Source: Medicago truncatula
Lineage: Eukaryota; Streptophyta; Magnoliopsida; Fabales; Fabaceae
Reading direction: 5' to 3'
Assembly: GCF_003473485.1 (NCBI RefSeq)
Contig: NC_053048.1
Location: 28,020,755-28,084,754 of the forward strand
Length of the DNA stretch: 64,000 bases
The translations under genes were made by a program, and so were the position numbers. Each line of letters opens with the position of its first letter. The stretch's first letter is position 1. Below the pieces are notes generated by a model. The model saw only the letters and a list, made by a program, of their open reading frames with translations. It was not told where the DNA came from and made no database searches. This document shows positions 24,035 to 34,495 of the stretch, in pieces.

Positions 24035-24577
24035 ATGGCAAACCACATTTCCCAATATTTTCTCTTGGGACTTTTGTGCATTGCGTTGGTTCAAGCTTCA
24101 GGTAAGAAACATATTAATTTTGAACCTTAAGTTCTATTTCTTTTAACATACAATTAACAAGATTTTTTTTTTGTTAGCCTAAAGAAAACAAAGAAAAATA
24201 TATCCTTTTGGTTATAACTAACACTATATAATACTATTATTTTCTTATTTCTTTCTCTTGCATGTAGGTTTTTATAACCTTTCTTATGAAAATATTAGCT
24301 TAAATCGATAGTTTGTTATATTTGATCAAAAATAAAGTTTGATACAATCTTGCTCACATCCTTGTTAACATATAAAAGTCTTTAGCTTAAAAAATGAGTA
24401 TTCAATTTGTGAATTTTTATTTTTGTAGGAGGACCAATGCCATATTTGGTTGATGGGTGCTATAGCTATCTTTCAAGATATTGTGATAGTCCTAGTAGTT
24501 GCGAGGCAACGTGCACTCATGAGGGATTTGACAAAGGAGTATGTTTTGGAACTATTTGTTGCTGTCAGTATAATTGA
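24035..24577 (+). CDS. Secreted defensin-like cysteine-rich peptide E
   Basis: Two exons, 24035-24101 and 24429-24577, phase-1 intron of 327 nt, 71 residues. The signal peptide begins MANHISQYFLLGLLCIAL. The mature peptide has eight cysteines spaced C-x7-C-x5-C-x3-C-x9-C-x4-CCC and ends QYN. The acceptor reads TTTTTGTAGGAG, so two AG sites 3 nt apart are possible; the second (exon from 24432) gives the GPMP start that matches GPTP in genes A and D, and the first adds one Gly. Both keep frame. The mature domain differs strongly from its neighbours, while the 3' flank is shared with A, D and F. Confidence 0.8.
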
Positions 24578-25250
24578 AATAAATCACATAATCATATAAT
24601 TTATATATGTGTTATTACTCAATATCAAATAAACAATCTCATAAAAAAAAAGAGATCCAATACACTAAATAAAAAACATCTTCCTCCGAAGCTTTTATTT
24701 TCACATTTGAAGCATGGAGAACTTGATAGCAGTGGACAAGCTCAATATGAAATAAAGAAGCAAGAGGTAGAGAGAAGTGGGACATGTGCAACTCAAAGAC
24801 AGGGCAAAGAATTATGCACTCAAGCTACCTTAATTGTCTTAGTTATGTCTTGTTTTGTTATTGCAAATGTACCCTTTTTAAAATAATAATGTATCCTATT
24901 TTAATTAAATAATAAAGATTTCTATGAGAATATGTGTTGAGTATGCTACATGTGTTGATCATGATGGGTTTTTTAAGACTAGCTGAGCATTTTCACTTCT
25001 ATCTTCTTTAAACTAAAAATTCAAAACCCCAATCTCAATAAACCTTGAATTTACAAAAACCAACAAATCCCTAAATTGATTTTGAGATTCAGTTGACACA
25101 AATTAGGAAATGTCAATTATTATTTAGAATATAATGAATTATGTTTTGGAGTTTTTATTGTTGTTCATCATTCTCTTTTTAAATCATTTATAATGATGAT
25201 GCTGAATGAGGACGAGGAGCGAAGGAGAAACAAGACCGTGGGAAACAAAC
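24578..25250. other. 3' flank of gene E and spacer
   Basis: Bases 24578-24800 match the 3' flanks of genes A, D and F. Beyond that the sequence is AT-rich with no feature I can support. Confidence 0.5.
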
Positions 25251-25251
25251 A

Positions 25252-26370
25252 GTGGTGGACGTAGAACCCCCTAGGCACGCATGTGTCCAACATGGTGATG
25301 TTGGTGCTTCCTCTTCAGTCGTTGGAGGTAGTATGACTTGGGTTCCGATTGTTGTTGCTACTACTTCCATGGTGACTCAGATGGTTGATGCCGAATCCAT
25401 CCCAACTTTGTCATCTAACTCTTTCAACTTTGCTCTGGATAATGTTACTGATCATGTATCTCAAGGAGAGTTGCCCCGTCCGTCTAGCCCGGTGTTGGAA
25501 TTTGTTTCCCCTGTAGCGCATGATGACATGCATTATGTGGAAGAGGAGCAGTTGCAAATGGAACTGCGTGAGGTGGTGGAGAACCCCAACGTTTATGATG
25601 CAACTACTGCTCTTTCTGATGTCGCGAAGCAGGAACAGTCAAGACAGCGGGAGCTGGTGGAGAGTCCTAAGGTTTTTGATGCAACTGCGACACTTACATA
25701 CCATGTAGCGCACGATGATGTGCAAGAAAGGTCTGCTGAATTGGTTTCTTCTGCTTCTTTTAGGGAAGTTTCATAGATTCTTCAAGATCATCATTTTGTA
25801 GAGCACGATGACATGCAATTAAATTCCCATGTTGATCCTCTTGCAGTTCGGCCCATCCTTGTTAAAGCAGATATTGTCACCAATATTGAGGCTCGACCAT
25901 TGGAGGTTTTCACCGCTTTTGAGTCATTTGCAGCGACATCAGGCAATTTGATTTCAAAAGCTTCAGTAGTAATTTACAGTAACCCAAGGATTCAGCAAGA
26001 TATGGAATTATGGCACAATATCCGTGAATATGATAAAAAGTGCACTGAGGGGCCTTTCACGTAGGTTTTAACAAAGAAACAGAAGCAATATCCTGTTTCT
26101 TGACTTCATCATTGTTGGCGTTGCGGTGGACTAGTCGGGAGTTAACCCTCTTATTTGCGAGAGGAGATTTTTTCTAGGGTTTGTTCCTCAGAGAAGTCAC
26201 CACCGATCCTTCCAGACCTAATAAAGATGGTTTGAAAGTTGGTTGCTACTGCAATAAAGAAGGAATTTTTTGTTGGTCCACCGCGGTCTGTCATGACTTC
26301 TTTTCCACTAGAGGGGTGGTGGTGGTGTGGCTACACGTGCTCCTACGCTCAAGTCATGAATGGGAAAGAT
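25252..26370 (+). pseudogene. Broken ORF, possibly LINE ORF1-type
   Basis: Two in-frame pieces, 25252-25776 and 25813-26064, are split by a TAG, and the frame breaks again afterwards. The composition is more GC-rich and codon-like than the surroundings. The residues near 26000-26090 (EYDKKCTEGPFT, then VLTKKQKQ after a stop) resemble the end of the N-terminal part of plant LINE proteins. ATG-like starts are uncertain; the first codon here is GTG. Internal near-repeats around VAHDD and VENPNVYDATT/VESPKVFDATA suggest local duplication. Function is not recognised with confidence. Confidence 0.35.
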
Positions 26371-26785
26371 AGTTAGACAAATGTTAAGATACATAGTGAG
26401 ACACCTCACCCAATGATATGCATTGGTATTTATTGTGGATAAAAATGACTTTTGGTTGTTAGGCCTTCACCTAAAAAGTCGTCCTCAAAGGACACTTGTA
26501 ATGATCTATGGACAATCACCACATTGGATCCAGAGTGGACGGTCTAGATCAACGGGTCGGACCGCGATCCAGTGGGATCTAGCGTGTGTTCAGGATATGG
26601 GTCCGCCCTGCGTGGGATTCTAGTTAGGCTTGAATCCTAACTTGGATTGGGCCCTGACCCAATCTTGAATTATATATATTAACCTATTAATTTACACCCA
26701 CCTAAAAATGTTACGGTGTAAATTAACAAGTGTGCACTTTTTCATTTTGATAAAAAAATCATTCAACTTTATTATATAAAACTAG
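26371..26785. other. GC-richer islet, no gene seen
   Basis: Bases 26490-26670 contain GATCCAGAGTGGACGGTCTA and GATTGGGCCCTGACCCAATC, the latter a near palindrome. The frame 26423-26623 has no recognisable family. Confidence 0.35.
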
Positions 26786-26787
26786 TA

Positions 26788-27184
26788 ACTAAGATTTCGT
26801 TTTTTTTTTTGTTTTTGAAGAAACTAAGAGAAATATATAAAAGAGATAATCAGTCCCTCAAGCACAAGGTGTTGCAAAGGGAGCTGAAAAGAGTTAATTA
26901 CATTACAGTAAGGCTAAAATAGCCATAAATCAAAAACCAAAACAGACTTTACAAGACAGACTGTAAACAACATAAAGGTTTTTGTCTCCAAAAGGGATAA
27001 TCAAAAGCGAACGTGATGTAGTTAGCTTTCAACCACCAAAACGTTTGAAGTTTAACCCTTTCAAAAAGAGCTTCCAAATGATCAATTTGGTTTTGGAAAA
27101 TCCTCAATTTGCGATCTTTTCATATAATAAATAAGACCGAAATCCAAATAATAGTAAAAGCTTTCATACTAAGATTTCGTTTTT
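26788..27184 (-). mobile_element. 5'-truncated LINE with target duplication
   Basis: ACTAAGATTTCGTTTTT flanks the insert on both sides (26788 and 27168), a target duplication of about 17 bp. The left side carries the T-run expected of a minus-strand poly-A tail. On the minus strand the right part encodes VKLQTFWWLKANYITFAFDY, the conserved C-terminus of plant LINE ORF2. Only about 380 bp of the 3' end is present, so it is dead on arrival. Confidence 0.8.
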
Positions 27185-27890
27185 ATAACTTTCATTTAAA
27201 TGTTGTTAATTTTCATCCACTTTGCTAATCTACACTCACATTATTAAAACATTGTAAACGTTAAACAACATACAAAAAATATAAGTTGGCTTATAAACAA
27301 AAACAAAGAAGAAAAACTTCCTTGCAATTATAAATATCCAATTTAATTTACACCTACCTTACTAATTTACATCTACTTTGATCAAAACTTACAAAATTAT
27401 CATAGATTCCATAGTGACTTAAAATAGTAAAAAATGGTTTTGTTGTCCAAATAAAAATATGCACACTTATTAATTTACACCTTAATGTTTTCAATGACAC
27501 ATGTCTTCAATGCCTTCCGCGAAAACTCATCATCAAACATGTTGATGGTCAACCTGAGATACGAAAACATCATGTTGATGATCACGTGAGAGTGTTCTTC
27601 GGTTTAGCTGGACAAAAGCTTTGATATAATGCAGATCAAATCAATAATTTTAACATTTTTAACGTTGCAAATACGGAGGTATTAATATTTGAAACACTTT
27701 AATCTCGCCATATATTTAAGCGTTGTCATATTTGTAGACATTTTGTCGATCTATATACTATTAATCAATATGTTGTGAGTATGTTTAGTAGATTGATCCA
27801 TTTTGATTTTAGCAATTTTTAGTTTGTATTGCTCAATCGATGTATTCTATCCATTTAAATGAATGAATGTCATTGTTTTCGTAAAACAAT
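27185..27890. other. Spacer with one repeat copy
   Basis: No gene. Bases 27640-27890 are a diverged copy of the repeat at 22690-22960 (TGCAGATCAAATCAATAATT, CATATTTGTAGACATTTTGT). Confidence 0.4.
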
Positions 27891-28982
27891 AATAATTTGG
27901 CAACTATCCATATATTGGAAGAAAGAACTACTATCCATATATTGGGTTAGCGTGCTTTAAATAAAATTTCCTTATAAAAAAAAACTCTTAAAATGGATTA
28001 ATTCCAACCACACGAAATCCATTACCCTTTATTTTCTTTGTTTTTTGGTAGATAATCCATTACACTTCTCAGTTAGTGTTATTTCATTTTTTTTGGTTAC
28101 ATCAGTGTTATTTCATTTAGCTTGTAAGTTATGCTTGTGTATGAGAACAATTTCAATTTTTGACAACTATGCATATAATGTGCTAACGTGCTTTTAATAA
28201 GATTTGCTTATAAAATAAAAATTACTCAAAAAATGGATTCATTCCAACCACACCTCTAAGGAAGGAAATCCATCACACTTTCTTTTCTTTGTTTTTTGGT
28301 AGATAATCCAAAAGAAACGTATAATGTAAACAGAAAAAAAAAAAAAAAGTATATATAGTAAGGAATTCTTACTTTTAAAGAAAATAAATAGATCTCACGT
28401 GTCACTTTCTTTGGTAACAAATTTTCTTGACATGGTTGTTGAAACGTTTAACAAGAAAAGGAAAAACAATGCACTTATCCAAAAATAATATTTATTCATT
28501 TAAATAGATAGAGTATATCATTCAACATCGATAAAAGCGTAAATATGATAAAACAACAAACAAACTCACATTATCAAAAGTAAACGAAATATTCATGTCT
28601 TCAGATTTGCAATGTTAACGTTCAAATCATTGAGTGAATAACAAATTTTTCAATATAACCAAATGAGCACCACAACAAAACAATAAATTAAACAATGCCA
28701 ACACAATGCTACATTTAGACAACGAAATCACGAAGAAAAAATACGATGAAATAATGAAGCAAAACGTAGATCTACATGAAAATCACTTACTTTAATTGAA
28801 ATAGAGTGAAAAGGATAAAAATGACTAATTTGGGATAAGAAATTGACTCAAAACCACTCTCTCAATCGAAAAACTATAATAATTTTACTAAACTTCCATC
28901 ATAAATTAATGCCAACTGATTTATAAAAAAAAAAAATATATGACACTTTTACTCAACTAATCTAAATAGTTGACAGTGTAAT
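27891..28982. repeat. Inverted third copy of the peptide-gene upstream flank
   Basis: AAAATGGATTAATTCCAACC, TCTCACGTGTCACTTTCTTT and CTAATCTAAATAGTTGACAG are reverse complements of landmarks at 10310-10600 and 14890-15680. They lie upstream of gene F as the originals lie upstream of genes B and C. The block near 27990 is partly repeated at 28220. No gene. Confidence 0.6.
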
Positions 28983-29696
28983 CACTACAAGAAATTGTGT
29001 TTTAGAATCAACAGAAAAATGGATGCTAATAAGCAAATTGCAGACGCTAATTGCTGTTTGCGTCAGTGTAGACTCCAAAAAGTTGAGGACAATAATAGCT
29101 TTAATTTTTTTTTTTGAGAGAGACAATAATAGCTTTAATGCTAAACACTAGCTTCCATTTGACGCTAAATAGCATCTATAAAGTGGACACTAAAACGGCG
29201 CTACACTAGTTAACATTCACTAATTATGGACGCTAAATCAATGACACGGATACATTTTTAACCGACTTAAAATGTCTCATTCATTAAAAAAAATAATTCG
29301 ATAAACGATAAACATTTTACTAAAAACCATCATTAAAATTCCAAATAAAATGAAGTAACAAGCATTCACAAACCAATGACTTAATAGTTATTACTTATCA
29401 CCTCAAAAGACATCTACCTATTAGAGTAACATATTACTTGTTAAATTGAATTAAACAACTCCAACAAACCTTATTTATCATTCCAAATATAGAAAAATAT
29501 AATAGGATGACCATAGTTACTTGTGAATACATGAATTTTCGTTCTGTATACAAAATCTATTCTCAACAAGATAAAATAACAAGAAGCATCATTGCAGGAT
29601 AATCTAGAAAACACTATAATCCAAAGTAGGATTATAGTATTTTCATGCCCTGGTATTTTATCTCGTTGGATGGTCTGAGAAGGGGTAAAAAAAATA
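28983..29696. mobile_element. CACTA-type DNA transposon fragment
   Basis: CACTACAAGAAATTGTG at 28983 is the typical CACTA terminus. Repeated GACGCTAA and GCGTC words in direct and inverted order follow to 29230. It interrupts the duplicated flank, which resumes near 29697 (AATCTTCAAACATTTTGAC). The other terminus is not visible, so it is truncated. An ACTATAATCC hairpin lies at about 29611. Confidence 0.5.
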
Positions 29697-30200
29697 ATCT
29701 TCAAACATTTTGACAAATAGTTATTTAAAATTTTCTCTATCGTTTGTTATTTCAAAAAGGAATTATCTATTAAAAAAATTGGTTACAAAAATTAGACGAG
29801 CTCCTGGTGCTCACCAAGGTCGGGGTTAAGACCTCAAACTCAAAAAGAGCGTTTATGAAGATACTTATAGATCACTCACCAATGATGTTTCCACATTGAC
29901 AACGACAATTTAACACATGAAATTGCGTGAGTCAAATCTATATATCAATTGAGTCAACATATATTGATAATTATCTATTAAATTTGATAAATGCTATTGT
30001 GAGTTTGATATAATTTAAACTGAAGTTAATGAAGGATAAAAATGAGAAAGAAATAAATAATTATAATTAAAATGTATGATTATATTTAAAAAGACCTTAC
30101 TTTATGTATATATTTGGCCTCTTAAAAAAATTGACAAAATAATAATTAAATTTACATTGAAATTTGAAAAGAAACGGATACAGTATCATATGCATACTAG
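29697..30200. other. Upstream flank of gene F
   Basis: AT-rich, no gene. The minus-strand frames 29471-29716 and 30097-30291 are chance frames; the second overlaps the promoter of gene F. Confidence 0.5.
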
Positions 30201-30204
30201 TATA

Positions 30205-30211
30205 TATATAA
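30205..30211 (+). promoter_or_regulatory. TATA box of peptide gene F
   Basis: TATATAA ends a TA run about 75-80 nt before the ATG at 30285. The shared leader (GAACTTGAAGTATGCTATG) follows. Confidence 0.55.
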
Positions 30212-30284
30212 TGAACTTGAAGTATGCTATGTATTGCGAGAGCAAAATATAACAGAGTTCTAAGATAAAATCTAAACAAAAAAA

Positions 30285-30398
30285 ATGGCAAAACACATTT
30301 TCCAATATTTTCTCTTGGGAGTTTTGTGCATTGTGTTTCTCCTATCTTCAGGTAAGAAACAACAAACTTTTTCTCTTTTTCTTTTTGCTAATAAGAAA

Positions 30399-30445
<47 letters not shown>

Positions 30446-30949
30446 ATGCTAATGAGAAATATATGAGCTTTGAACCTTTAAGTTCTATATTTTTTATAAT
30501 ATACTTTAACAAAAAATAATAATAACGTTTTCTTCTTTTCTTTCATGTCAGTTTTCGTAACTTAGGGAAATATTTGCTAAGGTCAATAGTTTGTTATATT
30601 TGATAAAAAAAATAAAAAAATAAGTTTGATACATTTTGTACGTCGTTCAATTTTTTTAATAAACAATTATATTAGTAGGGAGTACAAGGGATACTCCAAC
30701 TCGATACAAAAAAAGGTGTTAAACAATTACATGTTTTGAAGACGATCGTGTAAGTCGTTGTTAACATTATATAAATCTATATCTTATAAATCGAGTTTTA
30801 AATTTGTGAGCTTTATTTTTGTTGCAGGATCAACCCAAGATGTGAATTACTGCTCTAAACCTTGCCCTAATACTTGGGAATGCGACGCAAAATGCCGTAG
30901 TCAGGGTCAGGGAGGAAGCTGTATGGGAAACTTTTGTTGCTGTCAGTAA
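30285..30949 (+). CDS. Secreted defensin-like cysteine-rich peptide F
   Basis: Two exons, 30285-30351 and 30828-30949, phase-1 intron of 476 nt, 62 residues. The signal peptide begins MAKHIFQYFLLGVLCIVF. The mature peptide begins GSTQDVNYCSKPC and has eight cysteines spaced C-x3-C-x5-C-x3-C-x8-C-x4-CCC, ending with Gln and stop. A GGSC motif precedes the terminal cysteine group. The 3' flank matches genes A, D and E. The intron is enlarged by a 41-bp T-run with direct repeats at its sides. No break is seen. Role beyond secretion is unknown. Confidence 0.8.
30401..30441 (+). repeat. T41 run in intron of gene F
   Basis: GCTAATAAGAAA (30387-30398) and GCTAATGAGAAA (30448-30459) flank the run. 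This suggests a retro-inserted poly-A (read on the minus strand) with its target duplication. The other family introns read GGTAAGAAACATATT here without it. Confidence 0.7.
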
Positions 30950-31975
30950 TAATTGAAGTAAATTACAATATTATGAATATTTATAAGTATGTTTTCCTAT
31001 GGAGAGAATAAATAACTCATTAAAAAAGAAGAATAATAAACTAAATAAGAAACATCTTTTTGCAAAGCTTTTATTTTCATGTTTGAACCATATATATCAG
31101 TCATACATATTGTGATGTCTAATCTCAGCAGAAGAAAAAGAAAACAGTGCACAAACTCAATGTGAAATAAAGAAAGCAAGAATTAGAAAGAAGATGGATC
31201 TGTTCAACTTAAAATTAACAGGATATTTCTTGTTTTTTTTTTTAAGAACGGATATTTCTTGTTTTGATACTGCTAATATACCCATTTTCATTAAATAAAT
31301 GTACCTCATTGTAAACTTATAATTTGTGTACAATAAAATAAACTTATAATTCAATAATAAATATTTGTATATGAATTTCGGTTGAGTCTAATTGAAATCC
31401 TTCGACCAACACAACATGCTACTATGATATGTTGATCATATGTTTTTTTTTTACGGACCGGCTAAGTTGTTGATTAGCTATTATATTTATAAATCTAACG
31501 TTAAATTGTACTTCCCCGTTTTTACGATAAGAAACAATAAATTTTTTAAGTTCATTAAATAACTGATGTACATAGTCTATGTTTTAAACTAAATACATCA
31601 GTCATTGAATATCAAAAAGTGAATTGTCTCTTATGATAAAGACCGACTAAGTTTTTTCAAAAATTCCCATTTGAATTTTTTTTATTTGGGATGTTTTTTA
31701 CCCAAGAGAATATCAAAAATCATTTCGAAATTGATATATTTATCATTTCTCATTTTCACTCGATAATTTCTTTTAACAAGCAAAATGAATTATTGAAATA
31801 CATGGATTACTCTAACCCATATATAACAAGAAGAGTACACATGAAGTGAAAGGCAAACAACATATTACAATTCAAATCGAAAAAACAGTAGCCTACTTCT
31901 ATCCCTCCCTCAATACAAACTGAACCCTCTTTTCCTTAAAAAAATGCATCACGCAGCACGAATGTTACACATAAA
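30950..31975. other. 3' flank of gene F and spacer
   Basis: Bases 30950-31290 match the family 3' flank. Bases 31500-31650 hold a foldback stretch (TACATAGTCTATGTTTTAAA, AATACATCAGTCATTGAATA against AATAACTGATGTA), probably a MITE. No gene. Confidence 0.45.
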
Positions 31976-32724
31976 GCTCATATGAGATTTTAGATTTCTG
32001 CTCTTCGCCCTGTACTTTTCTCTCGCATCCAGTTGAAAAGACATTAATGCCCTTGTGCTAGTTAAGTCACGCACCATTGGCATGTGCGCGAGTTAACTCA
32101 CGCAGCTTGACCGGTGGTCAGAACTGAAGAACTCACGTTTTTGGACCGTGTTCAAAGCATTTTAATTGGTTTTGCACGTTTTTGTTAAGTTATTTCACGT
32201 TTTTTTACTATATTTATGGTAGATATAACCTATGTTACAATCTCCCCCTATAAATACACCTCTAAACTTCCCCTTTTCCACACCATCTCACATTCTCACT
32301 CTCTTCCTCACTCTCTCCCCCTATGAATCTTCTTCCTTTCCTTGCTTTTCTTCTTCTTTATTTTGGTGTAAAAAGAGAAAGAATGATAAGTAGTGGGAAT
32401 GCTAGGGAAAAGATAAGTAGTGAGCAGCTTTCTTGGGGAAAAGAACCAGATTGGGTAAAACTAAATGTGCAGATTTAGTTTTACCCTAAGAAAGCTGGTT
32501 TTCTTGTGGATTTCTTTTAGTTTTACCACCAGAAGCTAGGTTTTCTGGTGGTTTTTTTTTTTTTTAGTTTTACTCCAGGGAAGTCGGTTTTCTGGTGGTT
32601 TTTATTTTTTCGCAGATTTAGTTTTACCCTATTGTAAATGTAATAAGAATTATATTAATAAAATGTAATTTATATCTATTATTCTTGTTTCTTTATTTTC
32701 GTTAATTCTTGCATTTATTTTATG

Positions 32725-32998
32725 ATTGCGTATTGAATTAATAAATTCAAATAAAGTAAATAAATGAATTAGAATAAATTCAGCGTGAATTAGAATAAAA
32801 ATTGTGTATTGAATAAATTCGAATAAAGTTACGTATTAAAAAATCGAAGAAATGCCTAATTAAATTCAGCGTGAATTCGTATAAAGTTGCGTATTGAATA
32901 AATTTGAATAAAGTTACGTATTAAAAAAATCGAAAAAATGTCTAATTAAACTCAGCGTGAATTCGAATAAAGTTGCGTATTGAATAAATTCGAATAAA
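32725..32998. repeat. Tandem repeat in the MULE, about 93-bp unit
   Basis: CAGCGTGAATTCGAATAAAG, TTGCGTATTGAATAAATTCG and AAGTTACGTATTAAAAAAAT recur about three times. AT-rich, non-coding. Confidence 0.65.
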
Positions 32999-33148
32999 AC
33001 TTACATTACTTTACATAAACAACATGTATATCAACTATATATGTTATCACATCAAATTCCTTCATATAAGACGAGTCATCACATAATACATGTTTATAAA
33101 TATGCTCTATCATTACATTATATTACATCACATTACATTCGGGAATGT

Positions 33149-33472
33149 ACCTTCCACCTACAACAATTATCATACCTTTGAATGGGGTAAATTCAAACTT
33201 GCTAAACAGCAGGACTCCAACATGCGTCCGACATTCCCATTGTTCCATTCAAAAGATTAAATTATTGTTAAGTTTGGTTCAAATGACGATATTCAAGTGT
33301 CAAAAGAATGAGGTCCATTCCTTGACACTTCAATACCTTCATTTAAACCGGCATAACAAGAATTTGATCTCTTGAAAGGAACAATAGAAATGTCGGATGA
33401 ATGTTTGAGTCTTGCCGTTTAACAAGTTTGAATTACCCCATCTAGAGGAAGACAATTGTTGTAGTTGGAAGG
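33149..33472. ncRNA. Long hairpin 1 in the MULE
   Basis: The left arm (CTTCCACCTACAACAATT through TTCAAGTGTCAAAAGAATG) pairs with the right arm (CATTCCTTGACACTTCAATA through CAATTGTTGTAGTTGGAAGG) over about 155 bases with scattered mismatches and a loop of about five bases. If transcribed it would fold into a hairpin precursor of the kind plants cut into small RNAs. Expression is not shown by the sequence, and no known miRNA is recognised. Confidence 0.5.
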
Positions 33473-33474
33473 CA

Positions 33475-33775
33475 CCTTCCAACTACAACAATTATCTTAC
33501 CTTTGAATGAGGTAAATTCAAACTTGTCAAACAACAGCTATCAAGCATTCATCTGGAAGTTTTATTGTTTCATTCAAAAGATTAAATTCTTGTTAGGCTT
33601 GGTTTAAATGATGGTATTCAAGTGTCAAAAGAATGAGGTGCATTCCTTGACACTTCAATACCTTCATTTAAACCAGCCTAACAAGAATTTAATCTTCTGG
33701 TGAATGCTTGGGAACTGTCGTTTGATAATTTTGAATTACCTCATTCAAAGGAAGACAATTGTTGTAGTTGAAAGG
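33475..33775. ncRNA. Long hairpin 2 in the MULE
   Basis: Second hairpin of about 300 nt, two bases after the first, related to it in sequence (arms CCTTCCAACTACAACAATTA and ACAATTGTTGTAGTTGAAAGG, core CAAGTGTCAAAAGAATGAGG). The two hairpins are tandem copies that have diverged but kept their pairing. Strand and transcription are unknown. Confidence 0.5.
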
Positions 33776-33788
33776 TGCATTTCCCTAC

Positions 33789-34136
33789 CTAATCACGAAC
33801 TTCTGGCGGAATCAAAATTTTGATGATATCTTCAGTTGATCTCAGCAACGTTACCCGCATATCGATCCACTAGAACATGATGTGCTCCCAAAACATGCTC
33901 GTCGCGTTTTCGTCGTTCGTTAATTCCACCCAAATGAATGATACTCTTCCCTCGTCGAGCGTTGAACGTTTATATCGAACGTGTTCCACCCTCCTTGTGT
34001 CTCCGAGGTTGACTCCCTAGTTGAATTCATTCAGTTCATCATTGAGACCTCTTAACGATACACCAAGGCACCGAACCTTCAACCTCTGAGGTTCTCCGTC
34101 GTTGAATTGTGCATGAACGTCGATCCACCCGACCAT
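33789..34136 (-). pseudogene. Decayed MULE-borne ORF
   Basis: An ATG at 34136 opens a 116-codon minus-strand frame to the TAG at 33789. It starts MVGWIDVHAQFNDGEPQRL and includes RRVEHVRYKRSTLDEGRVSF and WVELTNDENATSMFWEH. It is interrupted by two internal TAG codons, both where Gln (CAG) would be natural, as expected of C-to-T decay at methylated DNA. It is GC-richer than its surroundings. It may be the N-terminal part of a Mutator-associated protein or a captured host gene; I do not recognise it firmly. Confidence 0.5.
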
Positions 34137-34229
34137 TGCTTCAAATCTACACAATAAGAAATTAAAAACAATCAATGAAAAACTCATTCAAACAATGAGC
34201 CAAACACTTGGAGTGCAAATTATACATAA

Positions 34230-34495
34230 ACCCTAAAACTCATAACTACAACATTAACATGCAAACATCCAAACACAATTAAGCAATATAAATCATTTAC
34301 ATGTAACATTTTATCAATTCTTGCAAAAAAATCAAAATTTAAACAAACCTTAATTCTAAAACAAATCTCTAAAACTCAAAACTACAACTTAAACATGCAA
34401 ACATCTAAACATTTAAGCAACACAAGTCATTTACATGTAAACATTGTATGATTTCTTGCCAAAAACATCAAAATTTAAACAAACTCTAAATCTAA
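34230..34495. repeat. Tandem duplication, about 145-bp unit
   Basis: AAACTCATAACTACAACATT, AACATGCAAACATCCAAACA and TCATTTACATGTAACATT recur about 145 bp later (34375-34490). Inside the MULE, non-coding. Confidence 0.6.
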
